Shown in pieces: positions 26,412 to 34,351 of a DNA stretch of 55,405 nucleotides. The notes below the pieces were generated by a model. That model was not told where the DNA came from. It made no database searches and was given only the letters and a program-made list of their open reading frames with translations. Source of the DNA: Leekyejoonella antrihumi. GTDB lineage: Bacteria; Actinomycetota; Actinomycetes; Actinomycetales; Dermatophilaceae. Every line of letters begins with the position of its first letter. The first letter of the stretch is position 1. The position numbers and the translations under genes were made by a program. Where the stretch lies: the NCBI RefSeq assembly GCF_007845645.1, contig NZ_VCQV01000037.1, positions 1 to 55,405 of the forward strand. Reading direction: 5' to 3'.

Positions 26412-27305
26412 ATGCAGGTACCGGCCCCTATCGAGTACGAACGCGCGACGGACGTCGCCCATGCCGTCGACCTGCTGGAGCGGCTGGGGCAGGATGCCCG
26501 TCTCGTCGCCGGCGGTCACAGCCTGATCCCGATGATGAAGCTGCGGCTGACCGATGTCGAGTATCTGGTCGACATCAACGACCTGCACGACGAGCTCGGC
26601 TACATCAGGATCGGGGCCGACGAGGTGCGGATCGGAGCCATGACACGCCACCGGGAGCTGCTCGAGTCCGCCGAGTTGGCGGCCGCGTTCCCGATCTTCG
26701 GCGACGCGGAGAAGGTCATCGCCGACCCGGTCGTGCGCAACCGCGGCACCATCGGCGGTTCGCTGTGCCAGGCCGACCCGTCGGAGGACCTGTCGGCCGT
26801 GTGCACCACGTTGGACGCAAGTTGTGTCATCCGCGGTCGTGACGGGGAACGCGTTGTGTCGATGGACGACTTCTACCGCGGCCCTTATGAGACCGCGGTC
26901 GGGCAGGCCGAGATCCTCACGGAGATCCGCTTTCCCGTCCGCCCGGGCGGCTCCAGCGCCTACTTCAAGGTGGAACGCCGGGCCGGTGACTGGGCCGTCA
27001 CCTCCGCCGGGGCCGCGGTCTGGATGGCGGACGGAGTCGTGACCGACGCACGGGTCGGGCTCGCTGCTGTCGGGCCGAACACGACCGGCATGCCACAGAT
27101 CTCTGCGCTGCTACGCGGCCAGGAGCCCACCGAGGACCTGTATGAGCGTGCCGGCGCCCTGGCGGCGGCGCACTGCTCGCCGTCGCCGGACGGCCGCGGC
27201 AGCGTCGCCTACAAGCGGCATCTGGCGGGCGAGCTCACCCGTCGCAGCCTGCGACGCGCTGTGGAACGAATCCAACCATCCACCGTGCACGAGAAGGAGC
27301 GCTGA
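26412..27305 (+). CDS. coxM: Aerobic carbon monoxide dehydrogenase, medium (FAD) subunit
   Basis: 297 residues from the ATG at 26412 (MQVPAPIEYERATDVAHAVD), with GAGG seven bases upstream; the ATG-like start at 26397 is less likely. FAD-binding signatures are AGGHSLIPMMKLRL (about residues 32-45) and TIGGSLCQADPSEDL (about 111-125). It passes electrons from the 2Fe-2S subunit to the quinone pool. It is first in the operon coxM-coxS-coxL and follows a 30-base palindrome. Length and order agree with form I CO dehydrogenases. Confidence 0.93.
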   Translation: MQVPAPIEYERATDVAHAVDLLERLGQDARLVAGGHSLIPMMKLRLTDVEYLVDINDLHDELGYIRIGADEVRIGAMTRHRELLESAELAAAFPIFGDAEKVIADPVVRNRGTIGGSLCQADPSEDLSAVCTTLDASCVIRGRDGERVVSMDDFYRGPYETAVGQAEILTEIRFPVRPGGSSAYFKVERRAGDWAVTSAGAAVWMADGVVTDARVGLAAVGPNTTGMPQISALLRGQEPTEDLYERAGALAAAHCSPSPDGRGSVAYKRHLAGELTRRSLRRAVERIQPSTVHEKER

Positions 27306-27306
27306 C

Positions 27307-27846
27307 ATGCGGCTTTCGACGACCGTCAACGGCGAACCGGTCATTCGCGAGATCGAGCCTCGGACACTGCTCGTCCACTTTCTGCGCGACGACCTCGGCC
27401 TGACCGGCACCCACTGGGGATGCGACACCAGCAACTGCGGCACCTGCGTGGTCTGGCTGGACGGCGAACCGGTGAAGTCCTGCACGGTGCTCGCCGCGAT
27501 GACCGGAGGTCACGAGGTCCGCACTGTCGAGAGCCTGGAGAAGGACGGTGTCCTGGACCCGGTCCAGCAGGGCTTCATGGAGTGCCACGGGCTGCAGTGC
27601 GGCTTCTGCACGCCCGGGATGCTGATGACGGCGCGCGCCCTGCTCGACCGTGATCCCGATCCGAGCGAGGCGACCATCCGCGAAGCCATCTCGGGGCAGA
27701 TCTGCCGCTGCACGGGATACACCAGCATCGTCCACTCCGTCCAATGGGCCGCCGACCACCCGGCCGGCGCACCCGGGGACACCGTCGCCGCCGAAGACGC
27801 CGCGGCCGACGAGCCCGCACCGCAGCCCGTAGGGGGCGCATCATGA
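27307..27846 (+). CDS. coxS: Aerobic carbon monoxide dehydrogenase, small (2Fe-2S) subunit
   Basis: 179 residues from the ATG at 27307, one base after the coxM stop. The plant-type cluster ligands are Cys39, 44, 47 and 59 (WGCDTSNCGTC...SC), and the second cluster uses Cys98, 101, 133 and 135 (QCGFCTPGML, ICRCTGY). It relays electrons from the Mo-Cu site to FAD. The C-terminal 25 residues are an Ala/Pro/Asp-rich tail. Its stop overlaps the coxL start (ATGA). Confidence 0.95.
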   Translation: MRLSTTVNGEPVIREIEPRTLLVHFLRDDLGLTGTHWGCDTSNCGTCVVWLDGEPVKSCTVLAAMTGGHEVRTVESLEKDGVLDPVQQGFMECHGLQCGFCTPGMLMTARALLDRDPDPSEATIREAISGQICRCTGYTSIVHSVQWAADHPAGAPGDTVAAEDAAADEPAPQPVGGAS

Positions 27847-30239
27847 CCATCGCACCAGAGGCGCCGCACGCAACGCACCGCCGCCGGGAGTTCACCGACA
27901 ACGACGGCCACCCGGTCGGTTATGGCCGGATGCTGCGCAAGGAAGATCCACGCTTCGTGCGCGGCCAGGGCAAGTATGTCGATGACGTCGTCCTCCCGGG
28001 GATGCTGCACCTGGCGATCCTGCGCTCGCCCGTGGCACACGCCCGGATTCTGAGCATCGACACCAGCGCCGCCGAGGCGCATCCGAAGGTCAAGGCCGTC
28101 GTCACCGGCGCCGACCTCGCCAAGCAGGGCCTCGCATGGATGCCCACTCTGTCGAATGACGTGCAGGCCGTGCTGGTCACCGACAAGGTGCGGTTCCAAG
28201 GCCAGGAGGTCGCGTTCGTCGTGGCCGAGGACCGCTACTCGGCACGTGACGCGCTGGAGCTGATCGACGTCGAGTACGACGTGCTGCCGGCTGTGGCGGA
28301 CGTCCGCAACGCGCTCGCCCCGGACGCCCCCGTCATCCGTGACGACCTCGACGGCAAGAAGGACAACCACTGCTTCGACTGGGAGACCGGCGACGAGGCC
28401 GCCACGGCCAAGGTGTTCGATGAAGCACAGGTGAAAGTGACTCAGGACATGGTGTATCCGCGTGTGCATCCGGCACCGATGGAGACCTGCGGCTGCGTCG
28501 CCGACTTCGAGCGCGTGGCCGGCAAGCTCACTCTGTGGTGCACCTCGCAGGCACCACACGCACACCGCACCCTCTACGCGCTGGTGGCGGGCATACCCGA
28601 GCACAAGATCCGGGTGATCTCACCCGACATCGGTGGTGGCTTCGGCAACAAGGTCCCGATCTATCCGGGGTATGTCTGCTCCGTGGTCGCCTCGATCGTC
28701 ACGGGCAAACCGGTCAAGTGGATGGAGGACCGCGCCGAGAACCTCATCAGCACCGGATTCGCTCGCGACTACGTGATGCGCGGCGAGATCGCCGCCACCA
28801 AGGACGGTCGGATCCAGGCCATTCGCACCAACGTGCTGGCCGATCACGGCGCCTTCAACGGCACGGCCGCACCGGTGAAGTACCCCGCCGGGTTCTTCGG
28901 CGTCTTCACCGGCAGCTACGACCTCGACGCCGCCTACTGCAAGATGACGGCCGTCTACACCAACAAGGCTCCCGGTGGGGTGGCCTACGCCTGCTCGTTC
29001 CGGATCACCGAGGCGGTGTATCTGGTGGAGCGACTGGTCGACTGCCTGGCCTACGAGCTGAAGATGGACCCGGCGGAGCTGCGGCGTAAGAACTTCATCC
29101 GGCCCGAGCAGTTCCCCTACACCACCCAGACCGGTTGGGTCTACGACTCGGGAGAGTACGAGCGGACCCTCGACAAGGCCATGGAGCTGGCCGACTACGC
29201 CGGGCTACGACGCGAGCAGGCGCAACGCCGCGAGCACGGTGAGCTGATGGGCATCGGGATGTCGTTCTTCACCGAGGCCGTCGGCGCGGGGCCGCGCAAG
29301 GACATGGACATTCTGGGCCTGGGCATGGCCGACGGCTGCGAGCTGCGGGTGCACCCGACCGGCAAGGCGGTCGTGCGGCTGTCCGTGCAGTCGCAGGGCC
29401 AGGGCCACGAGACGACGTTCGCACAGATCGTCGCCGAGGAGCTGGGCATCCCGCCCGAGGACATCGACGTCGTGCACGGAGACACCGACAACACTCCGTT
29501 CGGCCTGGGGACGTATGGCAGCCGGTCGACACCCGTCTCGGGTGCCGCGGCCGCCCTGGTCGCCCGCAAGGTCCGCGACAAGGCCCGCATCATCGCCTCG
29601 GGCATGCTCGAGTGCTCGATCGCGGACCTGGAGTGGGAGAAGGGTTCGTTCCACGTGACGGGCGACCCGACCCAGTCGGTGACCATCCAGGACATCGCGA
29701 TGCGCGCGCACGGAGCCGGTGACCTGCCCGAGGGGCTGGAGGCGCAGATCTGCTACAACCCGGAGAACCTCACCTACCCGTTCGGCTGCTACATCTGCGT
29801 GGTCGACGTGGACCCAGGCACGGCTGTGGTGAAGGTGCGCAAGTTCGTCGCCGTCGACGACTGCGGCACCCAGATCAACCCGATGATCATCGAGGGGCAG
29901 GTGCAGGGCGGCTGCGCCGAGGGCGTCGGCATGGCGCTGATGCAGATGATCGCCTTCGACGAGGACGGCAACTGCCTGAGCGCATCCTTCATGGACTACC
30001 TGATCCCGACCGCACTTGAGGTCCCCCACTGGATCAACGGCAGCACCGTCACCCCGTCACCGCATCACCCGATCGGCGCCAAGGGTGTCGGTGAGTCGGC
30101 CACCGTCGGGTCACCGCCCGCGGTCGTCAATGCCGTCATCGACGCACTGGCGCCGTTCGGCATCCGGCACGCCGACATGCCGCTGACCCCGTCGCGCGTG
30201 TGGGACGCGATGCAGGGTCACCCGACGCCGTCGTTCTGA
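27843..30239 (+). CDS. coxL: Form I aerobic carbon monoxide dehydrogenase, large (Mo-Cu) subunit
   Basis: 798 residues from the ATG at 27843. It oxidises CO to CO2 at a Mo-Cu molybdopterin cytosine dinucleotide site. The form I active-site loop AYACSFR is at 381-387, with Cys384 in the position that holds copper in Oligotropha CoxL; form II enzymes have AYRGAGR. Other cofactor contacts include GGGFGNK at 264-270, GQGHE in the [13 protein letters not shown] segment, and the base Glu at about 751 in GVGESATVG. Length is as expected (about 800). The complete maturation set downstream supports a working enzyme used to draw energy from trace CO. Confidence 0.96.
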   Translation: MTIAPEAPHATHRRREFTDNDGHPVGYGRMLRKEDPRFVRGQGKYVDDVVLPGMLHLAILRSPVAHARILSIDTSAAEAHPKVKAVVTGADLAKQGLAWMPTLSNDVQAVLVTDKVRFQGQEVAFVVAEDRYSARDALELIDVEYDVLPAVADVRNALAPDAPVIRDDLDGKKDNHCFDWETGDEAATAKVFDEAQVKVTQDMVYPRVHPAPMETCGCVADFERVAGKLTLWCTSQAPHAHRTLYALVAGIPEHKIRVISPDIGGGFGNKVPIYPGYVCSVVASIVTGKPVKWMEDRAENLISTGFARDYVMRGEIAATKDGRIQAIRTNVLADHGAFNGTAAPVKYPAGFFGVFTGSYDLDAAYCKMTAVYTNKAPGGVAYACSFRITEAVYLVERLVDCLAYELKMDPAELRRKNFIRPEQFPYTTQTGWVYDSGEYERTLDKAMELADYAGLRREQAQRREHGELMGIGMSFFTEAVGAGPRKDMDILGLGMADGCELRVHPTGKAVVRLSVQSQGQGHETTFAQIVAEELGIPPEDIDVVHGDTDNTPFGLGTYGSRSTPVSGAAAALVARKVRDKARIIASGMLECSIADLEWEKGSFHVTGDPTQSVTIQDIAMRAHGAGDLPEGLEAQICYNPENLTYPFGCYICVVDVDPGTAVVKVRKFVAVDDCGTQINPMIIEGQVQGGCAEGVGMALMQMIAFDEDGNCLSASFMDYLIPTALEVPHWINGSTVTPSPHHPIGAKGVGESATVGSPPAVVNAVIDALAPFGIRHADMPLTPSRVWDAMQGHPTPSF

Positions 30240-30254
30240 ACCGAGGAGCACCCC

Positions 30255-31154
30255 GTGAGCGTCAACCTGTCGGGTCGCATGGCCGAGCTCAGCGACGGGC
30301 GTATGCCGTTCGTCCACGCGACCGTCGTGCGCGCCCAGGGCCCGAGCTCGGCCAAGGCCGGGGATCAGGCAATCGTGCTGGCGGACGGGTCGATCGAGGG
30401 ATTCGTCGGCGGTCAGTGCGCAAGCGGTTCGGTTCGCACGGCCGCGCTGGACCTCCTCGAGAGCGGCGAGAGCCTGCTGCTGCGGGTGCTCCCCGAGGGG
30501 GAACCGGACTTCCCCTCGTCCGATGGTGCGCGGATCGTCGTCAACCCGTGCCTGTCCGGCGGGGCCCTGGAGATCTTCCTGGAGCCACTGCTGCCGTCGC
30601 CGATGCTGACGCTTATCGGCGGCACGCCGACGGCCAATGCAGTGGCCGACCTCGCCCACACCCTCGGATTCGCCGTGACCCAGACCCATGAGGCGACGCC
30701 GGCCGGCCTGCCGGACGGCACCATTGCGGTCATCGTGGCCAGCCACGGCGGCGACGAGCTCGGCGTCATCCAGAGCGCGATCCAGGCCGACATCCCATTC
30801 ATCGGGATGGTGGCAAGCAGGCGCCGGGCGGCGGGCGTCCTCGCGCCGCTGCCACCGCAGAACCGAGCGCGCGTGCACTCCCCGGTCGGCTTCGACATCG
30901 GGGCCCGCACCCCACCCGAGATCGCCCTGTCGATCATGGCCGACCTCGTGCAGCGCATCCGCCGCGACGGCCTGACCGCCGAACCCTCGGCCGCGATGGT
31001 CGCGCCGATTCAGGTGGTCGACCCGGTGTGTGGCATGACCGTCGTGGTCGGGCCGGACACCCCGCATACGGTCGTTGACGGCACCGACTTCTGGTTCTGC
31101 GCCACGGGGTGCCGCGACACCTATCTGGCCGAGCACGCCGACGCGGGAGCCTGA
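30255..31154 (+). CDS. coxF: XdhC/CoxF-type molybdoenzyme maturation protein with C-terminal YHS domain
   Basis: 299 residues with a GTG start. Residues 10-85 are the XdhC/CoxI N-terminal domain (FVHATVVRAQGPSSAKAGDQ, GFVGGQCASGSVR), residues 115-225 a Rossmann-type XdhC C-terminal domain (TLIGGTPTANAVADLAHTLG, IVASHGGDELG), and 250-295 a YHS domain (VDPVCGMTVVV, FWFCATGCRDTYL) of the kind seen with copper- or metal-handling proteins. XdhC proteins load finished molybdenum cofactor. A metal-binding YHS tail on a CO dehydrogenase maturation protein suggests a part in inserting copper or in the sulfur ligand, which is inference. Confidence 0.88.
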   Translation: MSVNLSGRMAELSDGRMPFVHATVVRAQGPSSAKAGDQAIVLADGSIEGFVGGQCASGSVRTAALDLLESGESLLLRVLPEGEPDFPSSDGARIVVNPCLSGGALEIFLEPLLPSPMLTLIGGTPTANAVADLAHTLGFAVTQTHEATPAGLPDGTIAVIVASHGGDELGVIQSAIQADIPFIGMVASRRRAAGVLAPLPPQNRARVHSPVGFDIGARTPPEIALSIMADLVQRIRRDGLTAEPSAAMVAPIQVVDPVCGMTVVVGPDTPHTVVDGTDFWFCATGCRDTYLAEHADAGA

Positions 31155-31157
31155 CTC

Positions 31158-32033
31158 GTGACAAACCCGCCGGCGGATCCCGGCGAGGTGCGTGACCTCT
31201 TCGACGCCGTCGACTACCTGGCCGACGAGGGCACCTCGACCGCGCTGTTCCTGGCCCTGGAGCTGCAGCTGCCGCTGCTCCTGGAGGGTGAGCCGGGTGT
31301 GGGCAAGACCGCTGCCGCGCAGGCCCTTGCCACGGTGCTCGGCGCCCCGCTGATCCGCCTGCAGTGCTATGAGGGACTCACCGCCCAGGAGGCGCTCTAC
31401 GACTGGAACTACCAGCGCCAGCTGCTCAGCATCCGGCTCACCGAGTCACAGCACCAGACTCTCAGCGACGCCGACCTGTTCCGTGAAGAGTTCCTGACCG
31501 AGCGGCCCATCCTCGCGTGCGTGCGGTATGACGGGCCGACGCCGCCGGTGCTGCTCATCGACGAGATCGACCGTGCCGACGACGAGTTCGAGGCCCTGCT
31601 CCTGGAGTTCCTGGGCGAGCGCTCGGTCACCGTCCCCGAGCTGGGCACGTTCACCGCGAAGCACCCGCCGATCGTCGTGCTGACGTCGAACCGCAGCCGC
31701 GACCTGCACGACGCCCTTCGCCGACGCTGCCTCTACCACTGGATCAGCTATCCCGACTCCGCGCGTGCAGCGGACATCCTGCGTCGGCGGGTGCCGGCCG
31801 CGTCCGGTGCCCTGATCGAGTCGGCCACCACCTTCGTCGGCCGGGTCCGCGAGCTCGACCTCGACAAGGCGCCCGGTCTCGCGGAGACCATCGACTGGCT
31901 GTCGGCGCTGGCCGCGCTCCGGGTCTCGGAGCTGGCGCGCGGGGCGGTCGTAGCCACCTTGAGCGCCCTCGCCAAGACACCGGATGACTGCGAGCTGATC
32001 CTCGACTCGTGCGACACCCTCATCGGCGGCTGA
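31158..32033 (+). CDS. coxD: MoxR-type AAA ATPase for CO dehydrogenase maturation
   Basis: 291 residues with a GTG start three bases after the previous stop. Walker A is GEPGVGKT at 44-51, Walker B VLLIDEIDRA near residue 135, and sensor 1 VVLTSNRSRDLHDALRRRCL. In Oligotropha CoxD remodels the apo-enzyme so that sulfur and then copper can be added to the Mo site. It is followed at once by its VWA partner CoxE. Confidence 0.92.
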   Translation: MTNPPADPGEVRDLFDAVDYLADEGTSTALFLALELQLPLLLEGEPGVGKTAAAQALATVLGAPLIRLQCYEGLTAQEALYDWNYQRQLLSIRLTESQHQTLSDADLFREEFLTERPILACVRYDGPTPPVLLIDEIDRADDEFEALLLEFLGERSVTVPELGTFTAKHPPIVVLTSNRSRDLHDALRRRCLYHWISYPDSARAADILRRRVPAASGALIESATTFVGRVRELDLDKAPGLAETIDWLSALAALRVSELARGAVVATLSALAKTPDDCELILDSCDTLIGG

Positions 32034-32035
32034 CC

Positions 32036-33238
32036 ATGCCGGATCCCGAAGCGGCACTCATGTTCGACGACGTGGATCAGGCGGCATTCGTTGCGGCCTT
32101 CGGTGAGCGATTGCGCCATGCGGGTGTCCCCGTTTCGCAGAACGCCCTGATCGCGTTATCCCGTGCGATGCATACCTATCCGTACGACTCGCGCCAGGCG
32201 CTCTACTGGAGCGCTCGGGTGACGCTGGTGTCACGGCGGCGCGAGCTACCGGCCTTCGATGAGGTCTTTGCCGCCGTCTTCGAGCGCGCCTCGATCGGGC
32301 TCGACCCGCCCGCCCGGCGGCACTTCGAGCAGACGCCCCCTGTTGGTGACGACGCCCTCATCGGCGTGCACGCGACGCCGTCGGGCGGCAGCGACGGGGC
32401 CGGGCTGCCGTGGCAGACCCTCCCCGCGACGTTCCCGAGGACGGACGCGGAGGACTCCACGGCCGTGCTGCGCGAGCGGCTGCCCAGCGAGCTGCGATCG
32501 CTGGTCGACACGCCGTTCGGTGACCTCGACCCGGCGGACCTCGCGCTGCTGGACCGCTGGCTGGAGCAGGCGTTGCGCCGGTGGCCGACCCGGCGCACCC
32601 GTCGGCGGAAGCCCTGCTCCCACGGCACCGTGATCGACCTGCGACGCACCATGACCCGTGCCCGCCGGACCGGCGGCGACCCGGCCGACCTCGTCCGCAC
32701 TCGCAGGACCAACCGGCCGCGCCCCGTTGTCATGCTGTGCGACGTCAGCCAGTCCATGCAGCCGTACTCCACCGCCTACCTGCACCTGATGCGTGCCCTT
32801 GCCAACAACGGCAACGCCGAAACCTTCGCCTTCTCAACGTCACTGACTCGGCTGACCCCTGCCCTGCAGCGTCGCTCGGCCACCGAGGCGATCGAGGAGG
32901 CGACCGAGCACGTCGTCGACCGGTTCGGTGGCACCCGCATCGCGACCAACATTCGGGCCGTGCTCTCCTCCCGCCACGGCACCTCGATCCGTGGCGCGAT
33001 CGTGGTGGTTGCCTCCGACGGCTGGGACAGCGATCCGGCGACGGACCTGGCGTCGGCCATGTCGAGGCTGCACCGCCGGGCGCACCGGGTCATCTGGCTC
33101 AATCCGCGGGCAGGTTCCGCCGGGTTCCTACCGCTCGTCGCCTCGATGAGCGCCGCGCTGCCCTACTGCGACGAGTTCCTGCCCGCGCACACCGTGCGGG
33201 CGCTGGCCGACGCCCTGGAATTGATCGGCCAGGACTGA
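32036..33238 (+). CDS. coxE: VWA-domain protein CoxE
   Basis: 400 residues from the ATG at 32036. The von Willebrand A domain starts near residue 230 with VVMLCDVSQSMQPY; the MIDAS motif DxSxS is at 236-240, with the later Thr and Asp in FGGTRIATNI and VVASDGWDSDPATD. The N-terminal 200 residues are helical and typical of CoxE. MoxR-VWA pairs act as metal-insertion or chaperone machines; here the target is CoxL. It ends seven bases before the convergent LysR gene. Confidence 0.92.
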   Translation: MPDPEAALMFDDVDQAAFVAAFGERLRHAGVPVSQNALIALSRAMHTYPYDSRQALYWSARVTLVSRRRELPAFDEVFAAVFERASIGLDPPARRHFEQTPPVGDDALIGVHATPSGGSDGAGLPWQTLPATFPRTDAEDSTAVLRERLPSELRSLVDTPFGDLDPADLALLDRWLEQALRRWPTRRTRRRKPCSHGTVIDLRRTMTRARRTGGDPADLVRTRRTNRPRPVVMLCDVSQSMQPYSTAYLHLMRALANNGNAETFAFSTSLTRLTPALQRRSATEAIEEATEHVVDRFGGTRIATNIRAVLSSRHGTSIRGAIVVVASDGWDSDPATDLASAMSRLHRRAHRVIWLNPRAGSAGFLPLVASMSAALPYCDEFLPAHTVRALADALELIGQD

Positions 33239-33245
33239 CAGCGCC

Positions 33246-34199
33246 TCAGCTCCACAAGGTGACGTGGACGGACGGGCGAAAACGCCCGATCTTGGCGCCG
33301 GCCCCGCGCATCATGGCCTGGATCGCCCGCGGGCTCGAGATGAACCGCATGAGCTCCTGCGCCGTCGGCGAGGCGTCGGAGAGTGTCTGCGCCGTCCATA
33401 CCCCCTGGCCGCGTAGGCCGGGTCCGTCGAGCTTGACGAGGCGCCCCTCCCTGAGGTCGCCGGCCACCGCGAACTGCACCGCAAGGGTCACCCCGTGCGT
33501 GGTGCGCTTGGTCTCCTCCAGCGCGGCGGCCTCACTCTGAAAGATGCGCTGGTTGGCCTCGGGCACACCGATGCTTCTCAACGTGTCGCAGATGACGCCC
33601 TCGGAGCCGGCCGCGGACGGACCGAGGAACCACTCCTGGCCCCGCAGGGCAACCGGCGTGACGGGCCGGCCCGCCAGCGGATGATCGGGTGCCACGACGG
33701 CAACGACCTCGTACTTCAAGAACGGCTTGGCGAGCATGGACGCCGGCAGGTCACGCTGCTTGGGGCCGACCGCGACATCGACACTGCGATCCGCCAACAG
33801 TGAGGCGAATCGGCCCGGATGCTCCACGCTGAGCTGGAGTTCGAGGTCGTCGGCCCGGCTGGCGAACAGGTCCATCAGCCCGGTGGCCGCGTGCTCGGCG
33901 AAAAGGGCGGATGCCGCGATGTGCAACAGCCGACGGCCCTGACCGGCGGCCTTGATCTCCCATACCGTGCGGTCCTGCAGGCCCAGGATCTCGCTGGCGC
34001 GGCCGGCCAGTCGAAGCCCACCCGGGGTGAAGGCGAGTCCGGAGCCGGTCCTGCTGACCAGCTGGTCGCCGAACTCCTTGCGCAGCTTGCCGATGTGCAA
34101 CGACACCGCAGCCTCGCTGACCCCCAGCTCGACGGCGGCCGCCTTCACCGACCCGAGCCGCACCACCGTGCAGAACGCGCGCAGCTGGGCGGGGGTCAT
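33246..34199 (-). CDS. LysR-family transcriptional regulator
   Basis: 317 residues. The N-terminal helix-turn-helix is clear (MTPAQLRAFCTVVRLGSVKA, VELGVSEAAVSLHIGKLRKE) and an effector domain follows from about 90 (LLHIAASALFAEHAATGLMD; VVAVVAPDHPLAGRP). It converges on the cox operon and is divergent from the SARP gene. LysR regulators (CutR in mycobacteria) are known to activate CO dehydrogenase genes, so the same role is plausible here, and the coxM palindrome at 26341 would be a place to look for its site. Unproven. Confidence 0.9.
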   Translation of the reverse strand: MTPAQLRAFCTVVRLGSVKAAAVELGVSEAAVSLHIGKLRKEFGDQLVSRTGSGLAFTPGGLRLAGRASEILGLQDRTVWEIKAAGQGRRLLHIAASALFAEHAATGLMDLFASRADDLELQLSVEHPGRFASLLADRSVDVAVGPKQRDLPASMLAKPFLKYEVVAVVAPDHPLAGRPVTPVALRGQEWFLGPSAAGSEGVICDTLRSIGVPEANQRIFQSEAAALEETKRTTHGVTLAVQFAVAGDLREGRLVKLDGPGLRGQGVWTAQTLSDASPTAQELMRFISSPRAIQAMMRGAGAKIGRFRPSVHVTLWS

Positions 34200-34266
34200 A
34201 TTGTCACGTTACGCGGCGCCGGCAGGTTCCGCCCGGGTTCAGACAGACCCCCGAATCGGCTCCGCT

Positions 34267-34288
34267 ACCGGACCGGCTCCGGTCCGGT
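34267..34288. promoter_or_regulatory. Inverted repeat between LysR and SARP genes
   Basis: accggaccg (34267-34275) and cggtccggt (34280-34288) form a perfect nine-base pair of arms around a four-base centre, in the 152-base divergent gap. A shared operator is possible. The sequence is very GC-rich, so chance is a real alternative. Confidence 0.4.
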
Positions 34289-34351
34289 GCTGGGCCCTCA
34301 CCCGCACCACCGCCGCAGCGCACGGATCGGACTGCGAGTACTTTCACCACT

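Noticed and set aside
27843-30239. Form II CO dehydrogenase or xanthine dehydrogenase
   Set aside because: The active-site loop is AYACSFR, not AYRGAGR, and coxD, coxE and XdhC-YHS follow as in form I clusters.
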